Source of the DNA: Pyxidicoccus xibeiensis
GTDB taxonomy: Bacteria > Myxococcota > Myxococcia > Myxococcales > Myxococcaceae
Length of the DNA: 64,000 bases
Direction of reading: 5' to 3'
Assembly: GCF_024198175.1 (NCBI RefSeq)
Contig: NZ_JAJVKV010000002.1
Location: 744,001 to 808,000, forward strand
Shown: one piece after another, positions 54,375 to 63,451 of the stretch
Layout: each line of letters begins with the position of its first letter
How positions within the stretch are numbered: the first letter of the stretch is position 1
Notes under the pieces: model-generated
The model's input: the letters and a program-made list of their open reading frames with translations, nothing else
The model's database searches: none
What the model was told of the DNA's origin: nothing
Translations under genes and position numbers: made by a program

Positions 54375-54695
54375 TCAGGCCAGGTTGCCCTTCACCTGGT
54401 CCAGGCTCTTCTTCGGGTCCAGCACCGAGGCGAACTTGTCCTGCAGGTAGGACTTGGCCTTGCCGCGCAGCAGGAGCCCGGGGTCGGTGCCCTCGCCCTG
54501 CACCTGGTTGTCGGTGATGACGAAGGACGCATCCATCTGGATGCCCATCACCTTCCCGGCAATCTTCGCGCCGTCGCCCTGCCAGTCCGACTTCACGCCG
54601 TACTTGTTGCTCCAGTACTGGAGCAGCTGCTCGACGCGCTTCTTGACCTCCTCCTTCGGGAGGGAGTGGGGGATATCGAACTTCATCATGCCCAT
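54375..54695 (-). CDS. polyhydroxyalkanoic acid system family protein
   Basis: Protein of 106 residues, MMKFDIPHSLPKEEVKKRVE, then VKSDWQGDGAKIAGKVMG and QVQGEGTDPGLLLRGKAKSY. This small alpha/beta domain is found in proteins annotated as PHA granule-associated in several proteobacteria, although a direct role in PHA storage is not shown for most members. It is convergent with frzF (25 bases) and lies 104 bases before the photolyase gene start side on the same strand. No PHA synthase gene is in the window. Confidence 0.8.
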   Translation of the reverse strand: MGMMKFDIPHSLPKEEVKKRVEQLLQYWSNKYGVKSDWQGDGAKIAGKVMGIQMDASFVITDNQVQGEGTDPGLLLRGKAKSYLQDKFASVLDPKKSLDQVKGNLA

Positions 54696-54799
54696 GGCCC
54701 GGCTCCTGATGTCGGTGACCCGTCCGTGGCTTTAGTGACCCCGGCGCGGGAATGGAACCGCCGTCTCACTTTTGGAGGCGCGGATGTCAACAGGCTTGC

Positions 54800-56263
54800 T
54801 CACCGGGCGGGCACGCTCCGGACGCGCTTGAGCTTCACCGGCGGGTCCCCGGGGCGGCCCCAGCGGGCCATGTAGGGCGCCAGGTCGTACTTCTCCGCGG
54901 TGCGCGGCGAGCTCATGGGCCGCACCTTCCCCAGCACCTTCCGCTCCTGGAAGGGCCTGTCATGCAGCCCCAGCACCCACATGAAGTTGGCGACGCTGGC
55001 CGGGTCCCTGCCGTCCACCGCGTACTTGTCGTTGAGCAGGGCAATGCGGCGCAGGCCCTCCTCGGGGGTGCTGCTCCACTCCAGGAGCTTCTTGCCCCAG
55101 AGCATTCGCAGGTAGTTGTGGATGCGGCCGCGTGCCAGCAGCTCGCGCTGGGCGGCGTTCCACAGCCCGTCACCGGTGCAGGCCGTCTCCAGCTCCTCCA
55201 GCGTGTAGAGGTGGTCGCGGGCGTCCTGCTGGTGCGTGGACAGCGTGTTGCGCGCCCAGGCGGGCAGGGACTCCACGGTGAGCTGCCGGGGCCCCGGCGT
55301 GTGGAAGCAGTAGTTGAAGGCCAGCTCGCGGCGCACGAGCAGCTCCTCGAGGAAGCTGCGCACGGCGGGGTGGTCCGTGCCGGCCGCGCGGATGACGGCG
55401 CTCGCGGCCTCTCCCGCGAAGAGGTTGCCCCAGTGGAGGAACGGGGACAGGCCGGACTGGTGCGCGCGGCCCGGGTCGCTCCGCTCGGTGTCGTAGCCCT
55501 CCAGCTTCGCGCGGATGAAGGCCTGGAGCGCCGCGAGCCCCGCCTTGCGCCCGCCTCGCTCGCCGATGGGGGCCACCGAGTGGTCGATGTCGAAGGTGTG
55601 CAGCGCGTCACGGGCCGCGCGCGCATCCGAGGGCTCGAAGCCGGGCTCCAGCTTGAGGCCGCCGGCGGACTTCACCGGGCGGGCGGGGAGGGTGCGGCCC
55701 AGGTACTCCGGCCACAGCTTCCGCAGCTTGGGGCGCAGGGTGTACGCCCCGGCCTGCACGGTGGGGATGCGCTGCATGGGCACCACGCATGACGCATCCA
55801 CGGCGAACAGCGGCACGTCCAGCGCCTTCGCGGCGCCGCGCAGGTGGCCGGGGATGATGTACGTGGGGAAGAAGTCCGACACGACGGCGGCGGCGCGGCG
55901 GCCCAGCTCCGCCAGCCGGGGGCGGTGCTCGCGGGCGCTTCGCGGCAGCTCCAGCCAGTAGGGCAGGCCCTTCGCGGCACAGGCGCCCGTCAGGTCGACC
56001 ATTCCATCCAGGGCCCAGGCGTGGAAGCGGTCCGAGGCGAAGGGGTAGTCGGGACGGAGGGCCTGGTAGACGACCACGGGCAGGCCCAGGTGGTTGCCCA
56101 GGGCGATGGCCGCGTCCAGCGCGTGGTTCTCCTCCAGGCGATGGTTGACCATGCACCAATAGAGGACGAACTCGCGGCGTCCGGAGGGAAGGGGAACGTC
56201 CTTCACCACCTGGACACGCGCGGAGTCGACCCCAAGCTCGGACCACGAGAACCCGACGGGCAT
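54800..56263 (-). CDS. phr: class II CPD photolyase
   Basis: Light-driven repair enzyme of 487 residues splitting cyclobutane pyrimidine dimers with FADH-. The N-terminus FVLYWCMVNHRLEENHALDA is typical of class II enzymes (antenna domain to about 190); the helical FAD domain contains GLSPFLHWGNLFAG, RRELAFNYCFHTPG and WNAAQRELLARGRIHNYLRM, with Trp-rich ANFMWVLGLHDRPFQER near the end. Class II photolyases occur in myxobacteria, plants and animals. It is a stand-alone gene, divergent from the proline-repeat membrane protein. Confidence 0.92.
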   Translation of the reverse strand: MPVGFSWSELGVDSARVQVVKDVPLPSGRREFVLYWCMVNHRLEENHALDAAIALGNHLGLPVVVYQALRPDYPFASDRFHAWALDGMVDLTGACAAKGLPYWLELPRSAREHRPRLAELGRRAAAVVSDFFPTYIIPGHLRGAAKALDVPLFAVDASCVVPMQRIPTVQAGAYTLRPKLRKLWPEYLGRTLPARPVKSAGGLKLEPGFEPSDARAARDALHTFDIDHSVAPIGERGGRKAGLAALQAFIRAKLEGYDTERSDPGRAHQSGLSPFLHWGNLFAGEAASAVIRAAGTDHPAVRSFLEELLVRRELAFNYCFHTPGPRQLTVESLPAWARNTLSTHQQDARDHLYTLEELETACTGDGLWNAAQRELLARGRIHNYLRMLWGKKLLEWSSTPEEGLRRIALLNDKYAVDGRDPASVANFMWVLGLHDRPFQERKVLGKVRPMSSPRTAEKYDLAPYMARWGRPGDPPVKLKRVRSVPAR

Positions 56264-56416
56264 CTTGTTTCACGGATGCGCGAGCCCGCTGCGCGTCGCG
56301 GAGGAAAAGTGCACGCCTGTGAACGGACCGGAAGCGGAGGAAGGCGCGCAAAAACCGGCGCAGCGGCGCTGGTTGTGGTCTTCTCCCCGCCCGGCTGGAC
56401 CCAAGGAGTTGTCTGC

Positions 56417-57874
56417 GTGCCACATCCGAGAACCTGGAGCTGCGTCTCCGTCGCCGTCCTCGCCGTCGCGCTCGTCATCCCGGCCATCGCTGGTGCACAG
56501 GCGCCCTCTCAGTACCCCGCCCCCCAGCAGCCGACGTATGCGCAGCCACCCGCGCAGCAGGGGTACGTGCAGCCGCAGGAGCCCGCGCCGGCTCCCGCGC
56601 CCGCGTCCCCTCCCCAGGGGCAGGTGCCGCAGCAGCCGGCGGATCCGAACTACCCGCCGCCGCAGCAGCAGCCGTCCTATCCGCCTCCGCAGAATGCGTA
56701 CCCGCCGCCGCAGCAGCCCGCGGATCCGAGCTACCCGCCGCAGAACGCATATCCGCCGCCGCAGCAGCCGGCGGATCCGAACTACCCGCCGCCGCAGCAG
56801 CAGCCGTCCTATCCGCCGCCGCAGAACGCGTATCCGCCGCCGCAGCAGCCCGCGGATCCGAGCTCCCCGCCCACGTCGGCACAGCAGCCTCCGACGTCGC
56901 AGGACCCCTCGGGAAGGGACACGCCCCGGCTTCCGCCGGATCCGGGCTCGCTGGTGACCGAGCCGCAGGCTCCGCTGACGCCCGAGGGCAGGGCGGACGC
57001 GGAGAAGGCCACGGCCTCCGCCGTGCCTCCGGGTGAGGACACCGGGGTGCTGCTGGATGGCCGGCCCCGGCAGGGCCCGTTCCTGTCCGGCCCGGGCAGC
57101 ATGACCTTCATCGTGCACCACACGACACTGGGAGCCATGGGCGGCTTCTTCACCCAGGCCTTCGCCAACGACTTCAACTTCGACCAGAGCTCGCGCGAGG
57201 CGATGCTGGCGGGCACGCTCATCGGCGCGGGCCTGGGCTTCGGCGCCGCCGCGTGGTGGCAGTTCAACAACTGGGTGGACCGGCCCATGGCCTCGTTTGG
57301 CATCGCCAACTCGATGGTGGGCGGCATGTTCATGGCGGGCTTCATGGACCTGTTCACCCAGGACGCGGGCGTGCTGACCTGGTCCGCCTTCCTGGGCGCG
57401 GAGCTGGGCGCGTGGCTCACGGCGGGGCTCGGCGGCGGGCAGCTGCCGCTCAACGACGGCCTGCTGATTTCGTCGGGCGCGGGCTGGGGCATGGCGTATG
57501 CCGCGCTGCTGATGGCCATCATCCACTTCTCGGGCACGGACGTGTCGGGCAAGACGTGGCGCGACACGCTGCTGCTGGCCCCGGGCATCGGCGCGGGTGC
57601 GCTGGCGCTGGCGACCATGCGGTACAACCCGACACCCTCACAGATTCTCCGCGCGGACATCTTCGGCGCGGGTGTGGGCGCGGCGGTGCTGCTCATCTCC
57701 GGCCTGGTGCTGGGTGGGTTCGACCAGTCCACCCCCTACGTGCTGTCGTTCCTCGGCTCGGCGGGCGCCATCACCACGGTGAGCCTGCTGTGGGAGGAGA
57801 GCGTGGACCGTTCGGCGCTGAAGCTGCCCGGCCGCTCGTCGAAGGCGCGGCCGTACAAGAACGTCTGGTGGTAG
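56417..57874 (+). CDS. proline-repeat exported protein with a multi-helix C-terminal domain
   Basis: Protein of 485 residues with a signal sequence (VSVAVLAVALVIPAIAGAQA), a long Pro/Gln-rich region (about 27-175) built from repeats such as PPPQQPADPNYPPPQQQPSY, and a C-terminal half rich in Gly, Ala and hydrophobic helices (for example AMLAGTLIGAGLGFGAAAWW and AVLLISGLVLGGF), about six candidate membrane helices. The Pro-rich part could span the periplasm. The GTG at 56417 is preferred, following AAGGAG at a spacing of about 9. No family was recognised. The repeat-rich DNA is prone to length change. Confidence 0.7.
   Translation: MPHPRTWSCVSVAVLAVALVIPAIAGAQAPSQYPAPQQPTYAQPPAQQGYVQPQEPAPAPAPASPPQGQVPQQPADPNYPPPQQQPSYPPPQNAYPPPQQPADPSYPPQNAYPPPQQPADPNYPPPQQQPSYPPPQNAYPPPQQPADPSSPPTSAQQPPTSQDPSGRDTPRLPPDPGSLVTEPQAPLTPEGRADAEKATASAVPPGEDTGVLLDGRPRQGPFLSGPGSMTFIVHHTTLGAMGGFFTQAFANDFNFDQSSREAMLAGTLIGAGLGFGAAAWWQFNNWVDRPMASFGIANSMVGGMFMAGFMDLFTQDAGVLTWSAFLGAELGAWLTAGLGGGQLPLNDGLLISSGAGWGMAYAALLMAIIHFSGTDVSGKTWRDTLLLAPGIGAGALALATMRYNPTPSQILRADIFGAGVGAAVLLISGLVLGGFDQSTPYVLSFLGSAGAITTVSLLWEESVDRSALKLPGRSSKARPYKNVWW
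56630..56872 (+). repeat. 132-bp in-frame tandem repeat encoding a 44-residue Pro/Gln unit
   Basis: Unit 1 begins at 56630 (CAGCAGCCGGCGGATCCGAA), and unit 2 begins with the same sequence at 56762 and runs about 110 bases before diverging, about 1.8 copies. The period is a multiple of three, so copy-number change would keep the frame. Confidence 0.8.
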
Positions 57875-57903
57875 ACGGGCTGTAGGGCAACCGGGCGTGC
57901 GCC

Positions 57904-59088
57904 ATGGCACAGCGGGGCAGGAAGCATCACCTTCCCCCCGACATGGCGCGCGTTCATCCCTTCACGGCCCTCTTGGCCTCGCTGGGGCAGCGGCTGGAGC
58001 CCAGCGACTACGTGCCGCGGAGCAACGCGGTGCCTCAGCCTTCCCATGTGCGGCCCCTGCTGGAGGCCGCCAACCCCACGGCGGAGCTACGGCGCCTGCG
58101 GGAGTCGGGCGCGCTCCTGCGGGACGCGCGGCCGGCGCTGTACCTGGTGGAGCTGCACAGCCCCGCCGGGAAGCTGGGCGGGCCGCCGGTGCGCTTCCTG
58201 TTGTGTTCCCTCAACGCGGACGCGGGCACGCCGCTGGAGCATGACCCGTACCGCCCCCGGGCCTGGGAGGCGGAGCCGGCCGTCACGCTCACCGCGGACG
58301 ACCATGGCGTCCTGCGGGGCCTGCTGGCGGAGGCCTCCGAGCGGGCCGTCACGGTGTGGCAGGGGCAGTACGACAGGCACCTGGTGGCGTTGAAGCGCAT
58401 CGAGCCGTCGCCGGTGTCCAAGCGCCTGCAGGCCGTGCTGGACGAGGCGCCCATGCGGCCGCTGTCAGCGCTGGACGAGGCGGGCCCCACGCTGGCGGCG
58501 ATTGTCCCGCTGTCGGACCCGGGCCTGGAGCTGCAGCCCATCCACCGCGCGCTCAAGGGAGTGGAGACGTTCAAGGAGGAGACCTTCCTCACGCTGGTGA
58601 CGGCATATGCGCGCGTGTACGAGCTGGACGAGCCGCTCGACACGCCGCGAGGAATGGCCGCCGCGCGCGAGCGCCTGGCGACGCTCATCACCGGACACCA
58701 TGCGGTGCTGCTGGTGCTGCCGGAGGGGCGGGGCCGCATCCTGCGCTTCCGGCAGGGACTGGACCTGGCGCACCTGAAGGGGGCGCCCCGGAATCCGACG
58801 CTGCGCAGCCTGGACCTCGCGCTGCTGAACGCGCTGGTGCTGCGCACGGTGCTGGGCATCAAGGACCCGGAAGCGCCGGGGCACCCGCAGGTCTTCCCGG
58901 TACAGGGGCTGGAGGCGCTGGTGAACGGGGTGCAGGGGGGGACCTTCCAGGCGGGCTTTGCCCTCAACCCTCCGCCTGTGTGGGAGGTGAGGGCGGTGAT
59001 GGAGGCGCAGGCCACACTGCCGCCGAGGACACTCCGGGTGGAGCCACTTCCACCGGCGGGCCTTCTGTTCCTGGATCGTGAAGCCTAA
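57904..59088 (+). CDS. divergent DUF1015-like protein
   Basis: Protein of 394 residues. Features that recall DUF1015: VHPFTALLASL at the start, RLRESGALLRDARPALYLVE, DPYRPRAWE, and DPGLELQPIHRALKG. The usual DUF1015 HE...R..K motif and the later DGHHRY-type motif are not seen, so it is an atypical member. DUF1015 proteins have been linked to serine kinases but their role in most bacteria is unclear. An ATG at 57943 is an alternative start. The stop is 9 bases before the methyltransferase gene, so the two are probably one operon. Confidence 0.6.
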   Translation: MAQRGRKHHLPPDMARVHPFTALLASLGQRLEPSDYVPRSNAVPQPSHVRPLLEAANPTAELRRLRESGALLRDARPALYLVELHSPAGKLGGPPVRFLLCSLNADAGTPLEHDPYRPRAWEAEPAVTLTADDHGVLRGLLAEASERAVTVWQGQYDRHLVALKRIEPSPVSKRLQAVLDEAPMRPLSALDEAGPTLAAIVPLSDPGLELQPIHRALKGVETFKEETFLTLVTAYARVYELDEPLDTPRGMAAARERLATLITGHHAVLLVLPEGRGRILRFRQGLDLAHLKGAPRNPTLRSLDLALLNALVLRTVLGIKDPEAPGHPQVFPVQGLEALVNGVQGGTFQAGFALNPPPVWEVRAVMEAQATLPPRTLRVEPLPPAGLLFLDREA

Positions 59089-59097
59089 CTTCACTCC

Positions 59098-59892
59098 GTG
59101 AGGGTCCTGACACGAACCCTGCCGGATTGGCCCCGGCGCGTGCGGCTCGAGCTCCAGCCGGGGCCCGGGGAGACCCTCGATGCGATTTGTGGCGGGGAGG
59201 TCCAGGTGCTGCAGCGGCGCCTGGGCTACCGCTTCACGTTGGACCCGGTGCTGCTGGCGCACTTCGCGGTGTACGAGGGTGGGGCGCTCCGGGGCCGGCT
59301 GATGGACCTGGGGACGGGGTGCGGCATCATCCCGCTGGTGCTCGCGCGGAGGCTGGGCCGCAAGGACATCACCGCGCTGGAGCTGCAGCCGCGGCTGTTC
59401 TCGCTGGCGGAGCGCAACGTCTACCTGAACCGGTGCGAGCGGGAGGTGTCGCTGGTGCAGGGGGACCTGCGCCGGGTGGAGGAGCAGTTTCCCGCGGGCA
59501 GCTTCGCGCACGTGCTGAGCAATCCGCCGTACCGCTCGCGGGCCTCTGGGCGGACGAGTCTGTCCCTGGAGAAGGCGATTGCCCGGCACGAGGTGACGTG
59601 TGAGCTGCCGGACGTGGCACGCGCGGCGGAGCACCTGCTGGTGTCACGCGGGTCGCTGTGCGTGGTGTATCCGGCTTCGCGCTTCAGCGACTTGGTGGCC
59701 GTGCTGCGCTCGCATGGGCTGGAGCCGCGCACCGTGCGCTGGGTGCACCCGCGTGGAGACCGGCCCGCGAAGCTGGTGCTGCTCCACGCGGTGAAGGGGG
59801 GCAGGGCCGACCTGATGGTGCTGCCCCCACTCGTGCTGCATGCGGACGACGAGCACGCGTTCACCGAGGAAGTGCGCGCGATGATCGGGTGA
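59098..59892 (+). CDS. TrmN6-like methyltransferase (tRNA1(Val) A37 type)
   Basis: SAM-dependent N6-adenine methyltransferase of 264 residues. The Rossmann motif I is MDLGTGCGIIPLVLARRL, and the catalytic NPPY is in HVLSNPPYRSRAS, preceded by the TLDPVLLAHF segment characteristic of the TrmN6/YfiC family. TrmN6 modifies A37 in tRNA1(Val). The GTG at 59098 starts the frame. The C-terminal part (about 200-264) has a short extension. The close upstream DUF1015-like gene is probably cotranscribed. Confidence 0.85.
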   Translation: MRVLTRTLPDWPRRVRLELQPGPGETLDAICGGEVQVLQRRLGYRFTLDPVLLAHFAVYEGGALRGRLMDLGTGCGIIPLVLARRLGRKDITALELQPRLFSLAERNVYLNRCEREVSLVQGDLRRVEEQFPAGSFAHVLSNPPYRSRASGRTSLSLEKAIARHEVTCELPDVARAAEHLLVSRGSLCVVYPASRFSDLVAVLRSHGLEPRTVRWVHPRGDRPAKLVLLHAVKGGRADLMVLPPLVLHADDEHAFTEEVRAMIG

Positions 59893-59964
59893 GCAGCGCT
59901 TCGCGCCTGATGCGTCCGTTCACCGGCAAGGCGCGTGCGATGAGCGGGCGAGGCGCCGCCGTCT

Positions 59965-61089
59965 TCATGAGCGGGCTGGGGGATGGAGACGTGGCGGGGC
60001 AGCCGGCTGGAGCAGCACCGTACCCACTCGCCCCAAATCCGAGATAGAGCAGCTGACGACGTGCTCCCTCGCGGTGTCCCCCAGGAGGAACTGGCTGACT
60101 GCCAGGCAGACGGCGACAGGTCCACTCGCGGCGCCCGTTTCTCCCAGGGACTCGCACGGCAGCAGGACCTGGAATCGGCTCAGGTCCAGGTGCTCGGAGA
60201 GCAGTACCTGGGCATGTCCCCACACCTGGGCCTTCCACTCTTCACCGTTCAGGTCGAGCAGCATCGTTCCACGGAAGGACTGCTCCCGCTGGGGCTTTGG
60301 AATCAGACTCAGCACTGCATCAGCGAGCGCCCGCCCAAGGATGGGAGGACGCGGTCGATTTCCGGTGATGGCGGCTCCCAGTGTGGCGGCTACGACCTGG
60401 CCCCCAATCAGCGCTCCGCGTGTTCGGGCCGCGACCTCCGATTCCAAGAGGAGGCAGGCGCCGACCTCTCCAGGAATGGTTCCTGTTTGGCGGGTGGGTG
60501 TCTTCAGGCGCCTGTGCTGGGCAAGCCAGTCCAGCGATAGGGCATCCACATATGAGTCCGCGCCGAGGACGACGACGCGGTCCAGGCGCCGCGCGGACAC
60601 CTCTTTTTCAGCAAGCTGGAGGGCCTCCACCAGACCGCAGTGGCCGCTGGCGAGCGCCCACACCTGGTCGAGAGGCATTGGGAGCTTGAGCAGCCGCACC
60701 AGGGGCCAAGCGAAGTGCTCCAACATCGCGTTCGGCACCCTATCGAGAGAAAACAGGAATCGTTCCTCGTCGATGAGCGGCCCCAGGGTGATGATGCCTG
60801 TGCGACGCCAGAACGCCACGTCGGAGACTGGTGGCAGCCCCGAGGAGTGCGCCAGGTCCTCGAAGCTACCTGTTGCGAGCCGGACCCAGGCGCCTGCCTG
60901 GAAGAAACCCTCCGCATAGGCTCTTACCGGGTAGCCCACGACGGGCGTTGCTTCGCCCTCCCCATCATCGACCACGAGGCCGTCCAGCGGCCACGGGCGC
61001 ACGATGCCGGCGCGCATTGCCGCGGTGCTTCCGACCACCCCGTACCCCAATGCACTGACCATCCCCAATCCCGTCACGCAGAGTCTCAT
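59965..61089 (-). CDS. degenerate ketosynthase-like protein of the effector module
   Basis: Protein of 374 residues with a beta-ketoacyl synthase-like start (MRLCVTGLGMVSALGYG) and thiolase-fold segments. The nucleophile region reads ALASGHCGLVEALQLAEK with a Cys in a plausible position, but the histidine motifs of true ketosynthases (HGTGT and GHTLGAAG types) are not preserved; the latter appears as SLGETGAASGPVAV. It is therefore probably not a condensing enzyme. It is the last gene of a minus-strand operon with a PAAR-like protein, a nuclease and immunity proteins. The ATG at 61089 is chosen because it begins the conserved fold. Confidence 0.7.
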   Translation of the reverse strand: MRLCVTGLGMVSALGYGVVGSTAAMRAGIVRPWPLDGLVVDDGEGEATPVVGYPVRAYAEGFFQAGAWVRLATGSFEDLAHSSGLPPVSDVAFWRRTGIITLGPLIDEERFLFSLDRVPNAMLEHFAWPLVRLLKLPMPLDQVWALASGHCGLVEALQLAEKEVSARRLDRVVVLGADSYVDALSLDWLAQHRRLKTPTRQTGTIPGEVGACLLLESEVAARTRGALIGGQVVAATLGAAITGNRPRPPILGRALADAVLSLIPKPQREQSFRGTMLLDLNGEEWKAQVWGHAQVLLSEHLDLSRFQVLLPCESLGETGAASGPVAVCLAVSQFLLGDTAREHVVSCSISDLGRVGTVLLQPAAPPRLHPPARS

Positions 61090-61102
61090 TCGAATCCAAG
61101 CC

Positions 61103-61891
61103 TCAGCCGAGCTCGTAATACGAGCGGAGTTGCCTCCATGCGTCAGGGGATGGAGCACGGGCTCTGTTCACACGGCGGGCGATGGATGGCGCCAGCAGGT
61201 AGTGCTCGGCCAAGGCGAGCCCGGTCTGTTCGGCGAGGCGCAGCAGCGCCAGTAGTTCAATCCAGATCCTGGCGGTGGTGGTCACATCATCCGGGGACAG
61301 CCGTTCGTTCGCGAGCTTTTTGCGGATGTCTCGGTCCCGTTCCTCCACCAGCCGTGTCAGCGCGACATCAAACGGCTTTTGTTCAGCGGAAAGGAGGGCA
61401 CGACACAGGTCCAGTCTGGAATCCTCCGCACCTTGAAGGACCTGCTCGTATCGCGCGAGCAGAGCCTCGAGCGACTCCCTGGAAGTGTCGGCGGCGAAGC
61501 GCTTCATCAGGAAGGCGACGTAGAGAAAGTCCTCTTCGTACTCCTCCCCGGCGTTCCAGGTCTGTCGTGAGTGGTGTGCAATGCCCTTCGCCGCTGGGAG
61601 ATCATCGCAGGCGATGGCATCGAAGAATGGCTCGGACCTGCTGGTCAACTTCGCCCTGTCGTCCGCCCCCTCCAGGAAGTAGAGAAACGCACGAGCGCTC
61701 TTTGAGAGGTTCTCGAAGTAGTCATCCGGAAGTCCGGTCGAGAAGAGGCGGGCCACGCCAATCCGGCGGTAGAGAGTACAGAACCCACGCATCTGGTCGT
61801 GGGTCACCTTCCTGGAGAGGACCACGGGCAAAGCTTCTTGCAGGGAGATGCCGCAGGACTTCTCAATCAGGAATAGCGGGGTACCATACAT
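61103..61891 (-). CDS. Imm49-like second immunity protein
   Basis: Protein of 262 residues, mostly helical, containing QTWNAGEEYEEDFLYVAFLM, VALTRLVEERDRDIRKKL and WIELLALLRLAEQTGLALAE. The helical plan and its place directly after an imm11 gene suggest the Imm49-type immunity family, judged by eye. The ATG at 61891 is used; the open frame upstream overlaps the imm11 gene in another frame and is low-complexity Ser/Arg. It is 19 bases after imm11 and 13 bases before the ketosynthase-like gene. Confidence 0.6.
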   Translation of the reverse strand: MYGTPLFLIEKSCGISLQEALPVVLSRKVTHDQMRGFCTLYRRIGVARLFSTGLPDDYFENLSKSARAFLYFLEGADDRAKLTSRSEPFFDAIACDDLPAAKGIAHHSRQTWNAGEEYEEDFLYVAFLMKRFAADTSRESLEALLARYEQVLQGAEDSRLDLCRALLSAEQKPFDVALTRLVEERDRDIRKKLANERLSPDDVTTTARIWIELLALLRLAEQTGLALAEHYLLAPSIARRVNRARAPSPDAWRQLRSYYELG

Positions 61892-61910
61892 GGGTGGATT
61901 CGCTCGCGCG

Positions 61911-62480
61911 CTAAGCGGACTGCTCGAGCTTCGTGAGATACACGTTGGTGGGCTCGAGTTGGCGGAGCGCATCCACGAGCCGGTGGCTGAGCACGTAGAC
62001 ATGCGGGTCTTCCTTGACGCGGAAGATGTCGGGTGCCGCCCGTAGCTTCTCCGGAGAGAGGACGAGCTTCTCCACCGCGACGACCTCGTCGTCGTCGTAG
62101 ATGATTTCACTCTGCTTCAGGTCGAGGCAGTCGAACGAGCCCAGCGGGTTGATGATGAAGTAGTCGGTTCTGGCCACACGCTTCTTGTGGTCATGGAGTG
62201 TGAAAGGCAGGCACTCCATGGGCACTCCCGTGCGCTCGATGACCTCCTTCATACGCCGCTCCACCACCAGCATGTTGGTGACGGTGGCGATCAACGAGGG
62301 CATCTTGATACCGGGAGACTCGTCGCTCATGTACCATTTCGCGTCCGGCGGGTACTTGTCGCCCATCGCTATGCCGGTTGACATGCGGTACCTCAGCATG
62401 TTGGTGCCCAGGGGCTCCCGGTAGAGGACGCAATAGCTGGGATCAACGGCGGGGCTCGTATTGATCTGGAAGTAGTCCAT
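61911..62480 (-). CDS. imm11 (DUF1629) family immunity protein
   Basis: Protein of 189 residues with features of the imm11 family: DYFQIN at the start, TNMLVVERRMKEVIERTGV, CLPFTLHDHKKRVARTDYFI, INPLGSFDCLDLKQS and DDEVVAVEKLVLSPEKL. Such proteins protect the producer from a cognate polymorphic toxin. It lies 17 bases after the AHH nuclease gene, so this is the expected cognate immunity. No signal peptide, in keeping with protection in the cytoplasm. Confidence 0.8.
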   Translation of the reverse strand: MDYFQINTSPAVDPSYCVLYREPLGTNMLRYRMSTGIAMGDKYPPDAKWYMSDESPGIKMPSLIATVTNMLVVERRMKEVIERTGVPMECLPFTLHDHKKRVARTDYFIINPLGSFDCLDLKQSEIIYDDDEVVAVEKLVLSPEKLRAAPDIFRVKEDPHVYVLSHRLVDALRQLEPTNVYLTKLEQSA

Positions 62481-62497
62481 GGGTTCCTGGGCCTGCC

Positions 62498-63424
62498 TCA
62501 GTTGCGCAGCGCGCTGGAGCTGAGCGGGGGCATGTCGGAGATGGCGGAGCCGGGACTCTTCGTCCCGAACTTGATGATCTCGGCGTAGCAGTGCTTCGAC
62601 AGGACTTCCAAGCGCTTCTTCGACAGCTTGACGATGGGCCAGGCCTTGCAGTTCTCCGGGCGCTCCCGGTCAACTGCGGCCCTGAACGAGTCGATGATGG
62701 CTTCCAGCCGGGTCCTGACGTTCTGGTTGTAGGCCCCGTGGTTGAAATACTTCGAGCCAATCTCGATGCGGATGAATTCCTCGTCACGGATGAGGTGGCG
62801 GGGAAGCTCCATCACCCGCGCGACCTCCTGGTCCATGGGCAGGAGGATGATGTTGATGTGGTGGTTGACGTTGTACTCCGCACGCAGCAGTCCGACTCGT
62901 ACGAGCTCGCGGCAGTCCAGGTCATCGATGTCGTCGATGGTCCCGTTGAAGGTGCCCTTGGGAATCATGTGGTGCGCGTTGTTCCAGTAGGGCCACGTCC
63001 ACTTGGTGAAGTTCGCGCCAGGAGGAATGGTGTTGCCCGCCGCGTCCTTCATGTCGGCGCGGGTCGGCCCGAAGACCTGCCAGTCACCGGGCTGGGGGAG
63101 CGAGATGTACGGGCCGTATTGCAGGTTGGAGTTGGCATGCTTTGCCGGGTTGTAGGACGTGGGGATGGAGCCCTGCGGGAGCGCGGGGTCCTTCGCTCGG
63201 TACTCCCGCTCCTGCTGCTGCTTCAGTACGGGCACCTTGTTGTAGACAGCACGCCGGTTGCGCCGGGACTCCCGCACCACCTGCCAGCGGTACGTGCAAC
63301 TGCACGCGTCGCTATAGCTGGTGGAGTGGCCCGTCAGGCATGCACCGCCTTCTTCGGCGCCGTTGATCTGCTTGTGCAGCACCTGCTCCGCGGGACTGGC
63401 TAGATGCTCCGGATTCTTGGGCAT
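62498..63424 (-). CDS. AHH-family nuclease toxin
   Basis: Predicted effector of 308 residues with the AHH motif (Ala150-His151-His152 in WNNAHHMIPKGTF) and the downstream NVNHHINIILLP segment, together forming an HNH/EndoVII-type metal-dependent nuclease core. The N-terminal 90 residues are Arg/Lys-rich with CSCTY and no known trafficking domain. Delivery is probably by the PAAR-like protein encoded 27 bases upstream. Target would be DNA or RNA in a competitor. The following imm11 gene should neutralise it. Confidence 0.8.
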   Translation of the reverse strand: MPKNPEHLASPAEQVLHKQINGAEEGGACLTGHSTSYSDACSCTYRWQVVRESRRNRRAVYNKVPVLKQQQEREYRAKDPALPQGSIPTSYNPAKHANSNLQYGPYISLPQPGDWQVFGPTRADMKDAAGNTIPPGANFTKWTWPYWNNAHHMIPKGTFNGTIDDIDDLDCRELVRVGLLRAEYNVNHHINIILLPMDQEVARVMELPRHLIRDEEFIRIEIGSKYFNHGAYNQNVRTRLEAIIDSFRAAVDRERPENCKAWPIVKLSKKRLEVLSKHCYAEIIKFGTKSPGSAISDMPPLSSSALRN

Positions 63425-63451
63425 GGCGCGTACCTCCTGGGGCTGCCGTGG

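Noticed and set aside
56630-56872. CRISPR-like repeat array
   Set aside because: Only about two copies of a 132-bp in-frame coding unit with no spacers.
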